Source: Marivirga aurantiaca
Lineage (GTDB): Bacteria; Bacteroidota; Bacteroidia; Cytophagales; Cyclobacteriaceae
Assembly (NCBI RefSeq): GCF_016679925.1
Contig: NZ_JAEQBW010000007.1
Location: 124,001-188,000 of the forward strand
DNA length: 64,000 nucleotides
Direction of reading: 5' to 3'
Part shown: piece by piece, positions 7,694 through 16,734 of the stretch
Position numbering within the stretch: position 1 is the first letter of the stretch
Layout: every line of letters starts with the position of its first letter
Program-made: the position numbers and the translations under genes
The notes under the pieces: generated by a model
Seen by the model: only the letters and a program-made list of their open reading frames with translations
What the model was told of the DNA's origin: nothing
Database searches by the model: none

Positions 7694-9082
7694 TTATAAG
7701 CCATACTTTTCCAGCCTTCTGTAAAGCGATGAACGAGTCAGTCCGAGTTCCTGTGCCGCCTGTGTGATATTACCAAAGTTTTTATCCAGGGCTTTTCGGA
7801 TCAGTATTTTCTCAACATCTTCAATGTTCAAATGGTCCAGGTTCACATTGCCGTTCTTCCTATCCTCATGTTGTGTCGACTGGAAGAAAAAATCTTCAGG
7901 TTGGAGGATATTATGATTACTCATAATAACGGCTCTTTCAATACTATGCTGCAGTTCACGGATGTTGCCCGGCCAATCGTATCTTATCATTCTGGCCAAT
8001 GTAGCATCACTGGCTTTATGGATTTCTTTGTTATATTTCTTGCTATAAAATTTTATGTAATGTTCAACAAGCAGAGGAATATCTTCCGGGCGTTCGCGTA
8101 AGGCAGGCAATTTTATTTCAATGGTATTGATCCTGTACAAAAGATCCTGACGAAATTTGCCTTCATTTATCATTTCATTAATAGACATATTGGTGGCACT
8201 TATCAATCTTATGTCAATATCAATGGCTTTATTGCTTCCTACACGGGTAATTTTTCTGTTTTGTAGTGCAGTGAGTAGCTTGGCTTGTTGTGGCAGGCTG
8301 ATGTTGCCTATTTCGTCCAGAAACAAAGTGCCATTCTGCGCCACTTCAAAGCGGCCGGCCCTGTCTTCCTTGGCATCTGTAAAAGCGCCTTTTTTATGAC
8401 CGAATAACTCACTCTCGAATAAACTATCAGTTACCGCCCCTAAATCCACTGTTACAAAAACGGCATCATCCCTAAGGGAGTTTCTGTGAATAGCCCTTGC
8501 TATTAATTCTTTACCTGTTCCATTTTCTCCTGTGATGAGTACATTGGCATCTGTTCTTGCCACTCGTTTGATAGTGTCAAATACATGCTGAATGGCATCA
8601 CTTTTCCCAATGATATCTCTAAACCTTCTATCGATATCAGCATTTAATTGTTTTTGTTGCGATTGTAGTTGCGTTACTTTCTCGCTGGCACTTTTTAATT
8701 TGAGTGAAGCATTTAAAGTTGCCAATAATTTATCATTCTCCCATGGCTTCAATACAAAGTCGGTGGCTCCGTGTTTGATTGCTTTTACAGCAGTATTAAC
8801 ATCTCCATAGGCCGTAATGAGGATAACGATGGCTGAAGGATCTATTTCCAGTATTTTGTTGAGCCAATGGTAACCTTCCTGCCCAGTACTTACATCGCGT
8901 GTGAAATTCATATCCAGTAAAATGATATCATAGCTATCATTTTGCAGGAGAGTGGGCAACAAATTGGGGTTGCTTTCTATATCAACCCTTTTAAAATGTC
9001 TTTTTAAAAAGATTTTAGCAGCGTTGAGTAAGTCAAGGTTGTCATCTACTATAAGTAAAGTGCCCGCTTTTAGGTCGTTCAT
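7694..9082 (-). CDS. Sigma-54-dependent NtrC-family response regulator
   Basis: This 462-residue regulator has three domains. The receiver (1-120) has DD at 13-14, phospho-acceptor Asp57 in DIILLDMN and Lys112 in VLKPW. The AAA+ domain (about 153-390) has Walker A GENGTGKE (185-192) and Walker B LFLDEI (253-258). The C-terminal Fis-type helix-turn-helix is NITQAAQELGLTRSSLYRRLEKYGL. The sigma-54 contact loop reads GAFTDA (232-237) instead of GAFTGA. It is first in a leftward pair with the kinase. A perfect GTCCG-N4-CGGAC palindrome lies 180 bp upstream (9262-9275) and another before the adaptor gene, which suggests autoregulation and control of the transport locus. That link is inferred. Confidence 0.95.
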   Translation of the reverse strand: MNDLKAGTLLIVDDNLDLLNAAKIFLKRHFKRVDIESNPNLLPTLLQNDSYDIILLDMNFTRDVSTGQEGYHWLNKILEIDPSAIVILITAYGDVNTAVKAIKHGATDFVLKPWENDKLLATLNASLKLKSASEKVTQLQSQQKQLNADIDRRFRDIIGKSDAIQHVFDTIKRVARTDANVLITGENGTGKELIARAIHRNSLRDDAVFVTVDLGAVTDSLFESELFGHKKGAFTDAKEDRAGRFEVAQNGTLFLDEIGNISLPQQAKLLTALQNRKITRVGSNKAIDIDIRLISATNMSINEMINEGKFRQDLLYRINTIEIKLPALRERPEDIPLLVEHYIKFYSKKYNKEIHKASDATLARMIRYDWPGNIRELQHSIERAVIMSNHNILQPEDFFFQSTQHEDRKNGNVNLDHLNIEDVEKILIRKALDKNFGNITQAAQELGLTRSSLYRRLEKYGL

Positions 9083-9580
9083 TGTTAAAAATTTTCAAAT
9101 TAATAGGCGAATAAATTTGGCATTTATCAATTGGTAGTCAAATCCCATACCGATTTGCTTCGAATGATGCGATTGAATTTTAAAAGTAGCATGAATAATG
9201 CTTTCAATAACTTATATCACTGTTTTTTTAAATTTACTATTTTTATTGAATCTTTCAAGCTGTCCGATATCGGACGTTTGTGACCAATGGTGGACGGAAG
9301 GTTTTTGGGTGCTGGGTTGTGAGACTCATCCCGATTCCGCTCCGCGGAACCACCCTTCTCTTTTGCAAAGAGAAGGGAATATTAGGAGCAATCTTTATTA
9401 TTTTGATAATTCTTTTAACTATAATAAATTAAAAGAATAATAAGGATGCTTACGAGGTTCCTCCCTCTATTCTCGGGAGAGAGGGGAAAAATTTATCGCA
9501 GATAAATTAGCGGTGAGTTATAGAAATCAAAAGAATAGTATAAATTTAATAATGAATCAACTTGCTTAACAACAATTAAA
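9083..9580. other. Gene-free 498-bp gap rich in palindromes
   Basis: No credible gene is present. It holds the GTCCG-N4-CGGAC palindrome, a REP-like hairpin (9314-9332: GGGTTGTG-AGA-CTCATCCC, imperfect) and a perfect 25-nt hairpin at 9353-9377 (arms CCCTTCTCTTT and AAAGAGAAGGG). It also holds a CCCTCT/AGAGGG hairpin at about 9463-9485 and AATTTATC-GCA-GATAAATT near 9490-9508. The outer parts 9321-9377 and 9460-9516 look like diverged inverted copies of each other. Confidence 0.6.
9262..9275. promoter_or_regulatory. Candidate regulator-binding palindrome GTCCG-N4-CGGAC
   Basis: GTCCGATATCGGAC is a perfect 14-bp palindrome in the long gap upstream of the leftward response regulator. A weaker related site, GTGACC-AATG-GTGGAC (9280-9295), is centred 19 bp away, close to two helical turns. 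The same pattern occurs upstream of the adaptor gene at 16735. NtrC-class activators typically bind such upstream palindromes. A dispersed palindromic repeat is the main alternative. Confidence 0.45.
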
Positions 9581-10027
9581 TTGAAAATAAGACCCTACAT
9601 AGCATCCGACCAGTCAGCCGTTCTTCAATTGTTTGATTTAAATACGCCTCAATATTTTGATGCCGCAGAAAAAGCGGGCTTAATCGATTACCTGGAAAAT
9701 CATATTGAAGATTACTATGTAGTGGAAGATGAAGGTGAGATTATAGGTGCCGGTGGCATTAATTATGAGCCACAAGCCAAAACAGCCGTGATATCGTGGG
9801 ATATCATTCACACAAACAAGCACGGAAAGGGGATAGGCAGGAAATTGACTCAACATAGAATTGAGCATATCAATGCTAAGGAGGATTTTGAATTAATTGT
9901 GGTAAGGACCTCACAACATACTTACCTGTTTTATGAAAAGATGGGCTTTAAACTGCTGAAGATTAAGAAAGACTATTGGGCAGATGGTTTTGATTTATAT
10001 GAGATGGAACAGCCGAATAAAGCTTAA
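9581..10027 (+). CDS. GNAT-family N-acetyltransferase
   Basis: This single GNAT domain of 148 residues probably transfers acetyl from acetyl-CoA to an amine. It begins KIRPYIASDQSAVLQLFDLN, the usual beta1-alpha1 start of the family. The acetyl-CoA loop is seen in HTNKHGKGIGRKLTQHRI (Q/R-x2-G-x-G/A type, about residues 80-97). The C-terminal YEKMGFKLLKIKKDYWADGFDLYEME is typical. The start is the TTG at 9581, which gives the expected MKIRPY opening; no ATG fits. It stands alone at the left end of the accessory insert, and its substrate is unknown. Confidence 0.88.
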   Translation: MKIRPYIASDQSAVLQLFDLNTPQYFDAAEKAGLIDYLENHIEDYYVVEDEGEIIGAGGINYEPQAKTAVISWDIIHTNKHGKGIGRKLTQHRIEHINAKEDFELIVVRTSQHTYLFYEKMGFKLLKIKKDYWADGFDLYEMEQPNKA

Positions 10028-10101
10028 CTTTTTTTAAAGATTCAATACTTTATGATGAAGCCGCACTCAAGATAGCCAAACATTAAAACTCCTATAACTA
10101 A

Positions 10102-10941
10102 ATGAAAATATTATACATTTTACCCCTATTAATACTCTTCTTTGCCTGCACAGGGAAAGAGACCAGCTCTGATAAACAGAATGATAAAACCATTGAGCGT
10201 GAAATAGTAGTCACGGAATTTCAAGCAATTATGGACTCAGCAGAGGTGGAGGGAGCCATTTTAATTTACGACTTAGAAGCCGATATATATTATTCGAATG
10301 ATTTTAAATGGGCTAATAAAGGGCAGTTGCCGGCTTCTACCTTCAAAATAACCAACTCCATTATAGCACTTGAAACAGGGACAGTGGAAAACGACAGTAC
10401 ACTTTTTAAGTGGGACGGAGAAGATAGAAGAATGAAGAATTGGGAACAGGATTTAATTCTCAGGGACGCTTTTCATTTTTCGTGTGTGCCGTGTTACCAG
10501 GAAGTAGCCAGGAAAATTGGTGTAGAAAAAATGATTACATATCTTGATACGCTTGAATATGGGAATATGCAGATTGATTCAAAAAATATTGATTTATTTT
10601 GGCTTCAGGGAGCATCTCGCATTACTCAATTTGAGCAAATAGACTTTATAAAGCGGTTTTATCAATCTAAACTCCCAATTTCTGAGCGCACGGAGATGAT
10701 CATGAAAAGAATGATGGTGGTGGAAGTGAATGATCATTACAAATTGAGTGGAAAAACCGGCTGGTCAAGTAGCAACGGAATTAACAATGGTTGGTTTGTG
10801 GGATATGTTGAAGCCCAAAACAACACCTACTTTTTTGCTACAAACGTTGAGCCCCAAGCACAATTTGATATGGCCGGGTTTCCGGAGATCAGGAAAGAAG
10901 TGACAATGAAGGCGTTTGAGCAGATGGAAATTATTGATTAA
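10102..10941 (+). CDS. Class D (OXA-like) beta-lactamase-family lipoprotein
   Basis: This is a serine beta-lactamase-fold protein of 279 residues. All class D landmarks are present in order: PASTFK (Ser79, Lys82), SCV (127-129), YGN (153-155), FWLQGASRIT with Trp167, and KTG (218-220). Lys82 would be the carboxylated general base. Residues 1-16 form a lipoprotein signal ending FFAC (Cys16), so it should be membrane-anchored; most OXA enzymes are soluble periplasmic proteins. Class D enzymes hydrolyse beta-lactams. Whether this diverged chromosomal member confers resistance cannot be told from sequence. No integron or IS lies directly beside it. Confidence 0.92.
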   Translation: MKILYILPLLILFFACTGKETSSDKQNDKTIEREIVVTEFQAIMDSAEVEGAILIYDLEADIYYSNDFKWANKGQLPASTFKITNSIIALETGTVENDSTLFKWDGEDRRMKNWEQDLILRDAFHFSCVPCYQEVARKIGVEKMITYLDTLEYGNMQIDSKNIDLFWLQGASRITQFEQIDFIKRFYQSKLPISERTEMIMKRMMVVEVNDHYKLSGKTGWSSSNGINNGWFVGYVEAQNNTYFFATNVEPQAQFDMAGFPEIRKEVTMKAFEQMEIID

Positions 10942-11107
10942 ATATGTTATGTGACATTTAAAGATCCTGAAACTTAAAAAAGGCGATTCGGCAAAGGGGG
11001 TTAATTTGTTTCAGACTTTATGATAAAGCCTATTTTTTCAATCAATTGCTGAAAAAGTTATCGTTTTGGTAACTTTTTTCATTGCATTTGTGTTAAACAG
11101 CTTTGAT

Positions 11108-11404
11108 TTGAAAATATTTTCGAGAGGAACATTACGAGATTTCTGGGAAAAACACGGTGACTGTGAGATGCAACTTAAAATTTGGTATCGGGAAACTGAA
11201 AAATCGAATTGGAACTCGATAAATGAACTTAAATCTGAATTTCCCAATGCAAGTATTTTACAGGAAAATCGAATTGTATTTAACATTAGAGGTAACAGAT
11301 ACAGACTGATAGTAAAATTTAACTTTGAATATCAACTTGCCTGGATTAGATTTGTTGGAACTCACGCTGAATACGACAGCGCCTACGCTGAAGCTATGGC
11401 GTAA
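11108..11404 (+). CDS. higB: HigB-type mRNA interferase toxin
   Basis: This is the toxin of a type II toxin-antitoxin pair, a RelE-fold ribosome-dependent mRNA interferase. The sequence KIFSRGTLRDFWEKHGDCEMQLKIWYRE, then NWNSINELKSEFPNASIL, then RIVFNIRGNRYRLIVKF and IRFVGTHAEYD is characteristic of Bacteroidota HigB. The TTG at 11108 puts the conserved MKIFSR start first; an upstream ATG at 11066 would add 14 non-family residues. The usual C-terminal ending after HAEYD is replaced by SAYAEAMA, coded by a short palindromic stretch (11381-11406). The antitoxin follows after 29 bp. Confidence 0.88.
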   Translation: MKIFSRGTLRDFWEKHGDCEMQLKIWYRETEKSNWNSINELKSEFPNASILQENRIVFNIRGNRYRLIVKFNFEYQLAWIRFVGTHAEYDSAYAEAMA

Positions 11405-11406
11405 GC
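11381..11406. repeat. Short palindromic repeat at the toxin stop codon
   Basis: CTACGC and GCGTA-AG arms flank an AGCT centre. It codes the last residues of HigB and contains the stop. The look is of a dispersed palindrome captured by the gene end; no second copy was found here. Confidence 0.4.
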
Positions 11407-11433
11407 ATAAAATTAACGCAAACGAGATTTAAT

Positions 11434-11790
11434 ATGAAAATAAAGCCGATAAGAAATGAAGCTGACTACAAGAAAGCTTTGGAACGTTTAGAAGTGATTT
11501 TTGACGCTAGAAGAGGAACTGAGGAAGGTGATGAACTTGAAATTTTATCTATTTTGATTGATAAATATGAAAGCGAACATTTCCCTATTGGAATGCCAGA
11601 CCCTATATCAGCTATAAATTTTAGGATGGAACAAATGGGTTTAAAACAAAAAGACCTGGTGGAAATGATTGGATTTAAAAGCCGGGTAAGCGAAATAATG
11701 AATAAAAAGCGTAAACTGACTCTGGAAATGATCCGGAAATTAAACATCAATTTAAAAATTCCAACAGAAGTTTTAATTCAGGATTATTAA
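11434..11790 (+). CDS. higA: HigA-type antitoxin, XRE-family helix-turn-helix
   Basis: This 118-residue DNA-binding antitoxin has an N-terminal helical part (ADYKKALERLEVIFDARRGTEEGDELEILSILIDKYE) that is standard for Bacteroidota HigA. A lambda-repressor-like HTH follows: FRMEQMGLKQKDLVEMIGFKSRVSEIMNKKRKLTLEMIRKL (about residues 67-107). It should neutralise the toxin encoded just upstream and repress the shared promoter. The toxin-first order is the normal higBA arrangement. Both genes look intact. Confidence 0.93.
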   Translation: MKIKPIRNEADYKKALERLEVIFDARRGTEEGDELEILSILIDKYESEHFPIGMPDPISAINFRMEQMGLKQKDLVEMIGFKSRVSEIMNKKRKLTLEMIRKLNINLKIPTEVLIQDY

Positions 11791-11853
11791 TAAAATGCTT
11801 TGATAAGCACTAAAGACAATATTTGCTTCAATGTTATTTTTGACCTTATAAAC

Positions 11854-11886
11854 TAAAAAAGCCTCCAATTCCTGAGAGGCTTGAAT
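11854..11886 (-). terminator. Terminator-like hairpin
   Basis: The AAGCCTC and GAGGCTT arms are followed by a T-run when read leftward (A-run on the plus strand). It lies after higA and before the TPR gene. No leftward gene ends here, so its use is uncertain; it may act on higA with the A-rich side as the loop base. Confidence 0.4.
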
Positions 11887-12023
11887 TCTTTCACTTGATG
11901 ACGTTGCAATAGAGTAAGAGACTTTATGAAGCATTACAATACAAATATTGTGATTATATTTGAATCCACTAACTGACAAATCTTTTGAACTTCAAGAAAT
12001 TCTTAGTCAATCATTTACTATCT

Positions 12024-12659
12024 ATGAGGATTTTTATTCTTTTTATAGTAACCAGCACAGCATATGCTCAGGAAGTTGATGAATTAAATCCTACGCTCAG
12101 AGAGGCTAATAATATTAATAATAAAGGATATACACTTCTGGAGAGCGGTCATTATAGTAAAGCTATTTTACATTTTCAGGAAGCAATAGCTCTTGACCCA
12201 TCACAAATCATTTACTATTACAATCTTGCTGATGCCTGTTTAAAGTTAGATGATAATAATTGTGCCCTTGAAGCATATTCTGGGGCAAAGCTGCATCACC
12301 CTGATGAAGCAGACCTCTATATGTATACCGCTGACATATATCAGAAACAAAATAAACTTAAAGAAGCTATTTCAGAATATGATAAAGCTATCAATCTTGT
12401 GAAAGAGGGTAACCCTTTAAAATATTTATTCTATTTTAATAGGGGTAACAGCTATTTAAAATTAAAAGACTATAAAGCAGCCGTTCTAAATTATACTAGT
12501 ACATTAAATGAATTCCCTGATCATTATGGAGCATATGCAAACCGGGGAATGGCCTATTATAATTTGAAACGGAAAGCTGAAGCTTGTAACGATTGGATCA
12601 AAGCTTCTGAAAATGGATTTAGTACTGCAAAAGAATATATTTCCGCATACTGTAATTAA
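12024..12659 (+). CDS. Secreted tetratricopeptide-repeat protein
   Basis: This protein starts at ATG 12024, giving a clean signal peptide (MRIFILFIVTSTAYAQ). A TTG 13 codons upstream (11985) is also in frame but would hide the signal. The mature part is four to five TPR units, each with the W/Y-A-G/F spacing: NKGYTLLESGHYSKAILHFQEAIALDP, YYNLADACLKLDDNNCALEAYSGA, MYTADIYQKQNKLKEAISEYDKAI, FNRGNSYLKLKDYKAAVLNYTSTL, ANRGMAYYNLKRKAEACNDW. TPRs bind other proteins. It is probably periplasmic, and no enzymatic domain is visible. Confidence 0.85.
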   Translation: MRIFILFIVTSTAYAQEVDELNPTLREANNINNKGYTLLESGHYSKAILHFQEAIALDPSQIIYYYNLADACLKLDDNNCALEAYSGAKLHHPDEADLYMYTADIYQKQNKLKEAISEYDKAINLVKEGNPLKYLFYFNRGNSYLKLKDYKAAVLNYTSTLNEFPDHYGAYANRGMAYYNLKRKAEACNDWIKASENGFSTAKEYISAYCN

Positions 12660-12964
12660 TTTTTAAATGCTCATACGTTTTTCAATTCTACAGCTGGCAA
12701 ACTCATATCATATTGGCTTGCGCAGAAGTATGCTTGCTTTCCGAATCTGGGAATTCACCTAATTTTCGATTAACATCTGTATTTTTAGGATGTAATTTAT
12801 AATTAATCTTCTATATTTAGGCAGAAAGTTCATTAGCAACCAAAACCTGTAAATGTTCAGGTGTTTAAGGGTGATTCTATCCGATAGTCAAATAAGGTGT
12901 ATGCTACCTGATTTGTATAGGGTAGCATACGTTTATTCGGGTACTGATGTCTTATAGTATAGCT
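12660..12964. other. 305-bp gap between convergent genes
   Basis: It contains the terminator hairpin at 12899-12930 and a weak AAACCTG/CAGGTGTTT hairpin near 12845-12867. No gene is visible. Confidence 0.5.
12899..12930 (-). terminator. Hairpin after the delta-60 repeat gene
   Basis: The perfect arms GTATGCTACC and GGTAGCATAC have a 12-base loop, 35 bp past the stop of the leftward 1108-residue gene. The following bases on the minus strand (ACCTTATTT) are only moderately T-rich. Confidence 0.6.
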
Positions 12965-15900
12965 TTATTCTTTAACAATCCTTTTTATTGCATATTCTCC
13001 ATTGGAAATAACTTTCAGGAGGTAAATTCCTTTTTCTAAGGATTTGATATCCAAAGTTAAATTGTCTTTTTCTGCAGTTTGTTTAAGCACAATTTTTCCT
13101 TGAGTATTAATCAAGTGAATATTTTGAATTTTAGTCCCATCCATTGAAATCGATAACTTATCTGTTGCAGGAACTGGAAAAGCTTTTAGCTTGGAGCTTA
13201 ATCTCTCACTTTGAGCGGTAATAAGAGCTGATTCCAGTTCAGCATAATCGGAAGACTCAAATGCATTGAAAGCTTTTATTTTATAATTATATGTTTGAAA
13301 CAGTTCAATATCTTGATCATTAAAGGTAGTTGTTTCCACTGTGTCTGCAACACCAAACTCACTTTCTGTTCCTGTTAGTTTTAAAACCTCAAAGCCTAGC
13401 ACTGCTTGATCATATTCCCAAGAGATTGTTATTTGATCGTTTTGAATATTAGTGTTTAACTCATAAGGAACTTCAAGAAATGCTGATTCTGGCGTAGTGT
13501 AATTGAAGGTGTTTGAAAATTCTGAAGTAAATATTCCTACTGTAGATTTAGTTTTGTATTCATATTCCTTGTTTAATTCTACTTCATTATCTGTATAATT
13601 TAATGATTCTATATTTACTGAGGTAAGCACCTCTGTAAAGTTTTCACTGTCGCTCGATTTATATAAGGTGATGGAATGATCTGTTCCATATTCTTTGGCA
13701 GGTACAGGCATAGTTATTTCTGTACCAGCTAAAAAATTAAAATCGAAATTGGCAGAGTTGATTGGCAAGATGCTATCCGTAAGAATAGAAATTTCATCTG
13801 TAAACTGTGAATAAAACCCTGAATTTATAGCTCTAATTTTATAAACATAATCTTCTTTAAGGTTTATATTGTCATCAATGAAACTGTAAGTTTCAGCACT
13901 TGAGGTATCGATGACAACAAAATTGTCGGCAGCTGATTTCTTGTAAATTTCAAATTGTGGTAGTTTACTATCATTACTATTCCAAGTGATGGAGTTTCCA
14001 TTTTCAAAATCAAAACTGACGTTAAGATTCTGGGGAGTCAAGGGTGCCGCAATATTCAAAATCCCCATATTAAATAAAGGGAAATCTTCATTTCCTAAGA
14101 ATGCACCACAAATTAATAATTGATTTTCATTGTAGTTGATTATTTTATTTATGGATGCACCAGCATAATCTCCAGGCGTTATCAAACCATAATCAAAATC
14201 AGTATAAACTTGTCCATCTAATCCTATTTTAGCAAATCCTTCTATGGGGTATCCATTAATAGACAAAAACTGCCCACCAACGTATAGTGTCGAATCATTA
14301 ATAGGCATCATTGTATTAAAGGAATTTTGTGAAGAATTTATACTAGTTTCATCAACTAAAATTCCTTCTGTGTTAAACTGCAATAGTGGCCAATCATTAA
14401 ATGTTTCTTTATTATAGGAGGAAGCAATAATAGAATTATTAGAAAGAACGGATATGGCAGAAACGCTATACTTCGCAATGTCATTACTGGCCATATAATC
14501 AAATACCAGCTCGCCATTAGTATTTAATTCCATTAGAAAGGATTCGTTATTGACCTCTTTTTCACCAGCTATTACAATCGTTTCATTATCCTTTATTGCT
14601 ATTGCATTTACAGTTGAGTTTGTCTCCAATAGGTTGCTTGCATCAAAATTTAAATCAAGACTACCGTCCAGATTGAGCATTGCAATGGAATGCCTTTCTT
14701 CGCCATTCACATAATTGAAATGCCCGGTAACTATTATTTTTTCATTTGCTAGTTCGAGAATATCATTCCCTACTATACCCAATGAAATTGTTTGTAAATT
14801 CGCCTCAAAGGATTCATCTAATACACCGGAAGTGCTGATTTTCATTATATTATTTACAGTATTCCCATTAAAGGAATCAAAGCGACCAGTAACTATAACG
14901 CTCCCGTCACTTGCTTTTACCAAACTTCTAGGAACACCATCAATACCAGTTCCAATAGCATTAATAAATTCTGTATCAACACTTCCATCAGGATTTATTA
15001 ATGCAATATTTGATGTTTCAGTATTGTCAATTTTTGTAAATTCCCCTACAATTAAAGTCTTACCATTTTCTAATAGTAGGGCATCATTAATGCTTGCTTT
15101 ATAACCAATTTGTACGGTGTAATCTTCTACTATATTACCATTAAGGTCTGCTTTGAGTGTTCTATTAAGATCAAGAGTGCCAGAAGAATTAAATTGACCT
15201 GCAGTGTAAAAATTCTGCCCATTTAATACTATAGAATTATAATCAAAATAGTATCCTTCTGGAGTGGAAATTGATAAATTTATTTTATTAAAATTTGAGA
15301 CAAAATTCCCATTAAGATCTACTTTACTTACCAATGCATTAGAGAAACTTGTACGACCATGTAAAATGAAATGATTGTCATTTGTGATTGTTGAGGACAC
15401 GTTTCCGGTAAAGGTACTTCCTGCTTGACCTTGAAGTGTGAATGAAGGGTCAGATTTACCTGTTTCGTCAATTATAGCATAATTATTTGCATCATTTCCT
15501 TGAATACTAGAAAAACTACCTGAAATGAAGTAGCGGCCATCTGTAAGAGGATTGATGTTACTAACCATAGCGTTTCCCCCATTTGATTGATTAATTGCAC
15601 CAATATCAAAATTCTCATCAATTGTTCCGTCCTCATTTAATAATACGATTGTATTATTTGCCTCACCGTTGAAATTTTCAAAGTCTCCTCCAAAAATAAT
15701 TTTGTCATTTTCCAGTATTTCAAATGTTATGGATGCAGTGGTGTAGGTACTAGGGCCAGTGGAACCCTGAAAACTGTTATCAAGCTCTCCTGTGGAAGTT
15801 AATCTGTACATTGTTTCTGGAAAGTTCGTGGTAAATACTACAATTTTCCCAGTAGATTGTTTTCTAATGTGGTGAACATTATTACAATCACTAAAGGCAT

Positions 15901-16291
15901 TGAAAGTTTGATCAATACTACCATCCATATTGAATCGTATAAGTCCTATTCCGCTCTCGAAATGACCTCCTCCGTATATTTTGTTTATTTCAGCGTCATA
16001 GAAGGCAGTAAAAAATTCGCCTTCAGGTAATTCCTCTTCGTCTATTTTAAAATTAGGATCTTTGCTACCATCGGAGTTTACTACCGCTATGTTTGCTGTT
16101 TTTTCTCCATTTAAATAGAAAAAATCACCTACAATAATATTTCTTTCTTCAGATATTGGCACTATCTCTTTGATTAAAGAATTTCCTAGAATTGCTGGCT
16201 TGAATGTCTCATCAAATACCTGTGATAGTGCTATGTTGGATAGTAACAAATTGGTTGTTAATACCAGTATTAGTTTATAATAATGGTTCAT
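12965..16291 (-). CDS. Delta-60-repeat beta-propeller protein with T9SS sorting domain
   Basis: This is a large secreted protein of 1108 residues. A signal peptide (MNHYYKLILVLTTNLLLSNIALSQ) precedes about 700 residues of repeated units of the form GGDFENFNGE-NNTIVLLNEDGTIDENFD (delta-60/DUF5122 repeats), expected to form beta-propeller blades. Two or three fibronectin-III-like segments follow (LTPQNLNVSFDFENGNSITWNS, then YKIRAINSGFYS and YKIKAFNAFESS). The last 75 residues are a type A type-IX-secretion sorting domain (KLKAFPVPATDKLSISM through KGIYLLKVISNGEYAIKRIVKE). It should cross the outer membrane by the Por system and be surface-bound or released. A role in adhesion or gliding is possible but unproven. 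Confidence 0.9.
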   Translation of the reverse strand: MNHYYKLILVLTTNLLLSNIALSQVFDETFKPAILGNSLIKEIVPISEERNIIVGDFFYLNGEKTANIAVVNSDGSKDPNFKIDEEELPEGEFFTAFYDAEINKIYGGGHFESGIGLIRFNMDGSIDQTFNAFSDCNNVHHIRKQSTGKIVVFTTNFPETMYRLTSTGELDNSFQGSTGPSTYTTASITFEILENDKIIFGGDFENFNGEANNTIVLLNEDGTIDENFDIGAINQSNGGNAMVSNINPLTDGRYFISGSFSSIQGNDANNYAIIDETGKSDPSFTLQGQAGSTFTGNVSSTITNDNHFILHGRTSFSNALVSKVDLNGNFVSNFNKINLSISTPEGYYFDYNSIVLNGQNFYTAGQFNSSGTLDLNRTLKADLNGNIVEDYTVQIGYKASINDALLLENGKTLIVGEFTKIDNTETSNIALINPDGSVDTEFINAIGTGIDGVPRSLVKASDGSVIVTGRFDSFNGNTVNNIMKISTSGVLDESFEANLQTISLGIVGNDILELANEKIIVTGHFNYVNGEERHSIAMLNLDGSLDLNFDASNLLETNSTVNAIAIKDNETIVIAGEKEVNNESFLMELNTNGELVFDYMASNDIAKYSVSAISVLSNNSIIASSYNKETFNDWPLLQFNTEGILVDETSINSSQNSFNTMMPINDSTLYVGGQFLSINGYPIEGFAKIGLDGQVYTDFDYGLITPGDYAGASINKIINYNENQLLICGAFLGNEDFPLFNMGILNIAAPLTPQNLNVSFDFENGNSITWNSNDSKLPQFEIYKKSAADNFVVIDTSSAETYSFIDDNINLKEDYVYKIRAINSGFYSQFTDEISILTDSILPINSANFDFNFLAGTEITMPVPAKEYGTDHSITLYKSSDSENFTEVLTSVNIESLNYTDNEVELNKEYEYKTKSTVGIFTSEFSNTFNYTTPESAFLEVPYELNTNIQNDQITISWEYDQAVLGFEVLKLTGTESEFGVADTVETTTFNDQDIELFQTYNYKIKAFNAFESSDYAELESALITAQSERLSSKLKAFPVPATDKLSISMDGTKIQNIHLINTQGKIVLKQTAEKDNLTLDIKSLEKGIYLLKVISNGEYAIKRIVKE

Positions 16292-16734
16292 AAATATGTT
16301 TTTAATTTTTGGTTGGCTAAACTAAAGTATTTTTATGTGTTTTAGGCAATCATATTTAATTTTTTGATAAATAATTTTATCAAATTAAAGAGATTACGAT
16401 TACACTTTCTGACGTGCTTTGAAAAGCAAAATGAAATGAGTTCTAATTTTCACACCAGAAAAAAGTGTGTATATCGGACGAATAAGGCCTTTGTATATTA
16501 TATAAAAAGTAGTGTTATTTTCTTTATTGCTTGCCAGGGTGTAGAGGTAACTGTATCTCTTCAGGATCAAGCCCCATTCCCGTCATGCTCTGCATGGTGG
16601 CTGCTTAAAATGACTATATCCTCTTCAACGAACACTCCAAACCACCTTAAACCCAAAATAGCCCCACCCTCCAAATCCAAAATCCCTTCCCCACATCCAT
16701 AAATTCCCCTTAACTTCTCCCCAAAAACCAAGGC

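Noticed and set aside
9198-9440. Rightward 80-codon frame upstream of the acetyltransferase
   Set aside because: It lies wholly in palindromic repeats; the apparent protein (HPSLLQREGN) is a translation of hairpin DNA.
11773-11979. Leftward 68-codon frame between higA and the TPR gene
   Set aside because: It crosses a terminator-like hairpin, begins inside the higA end region and shows no recognisable protein pattern.
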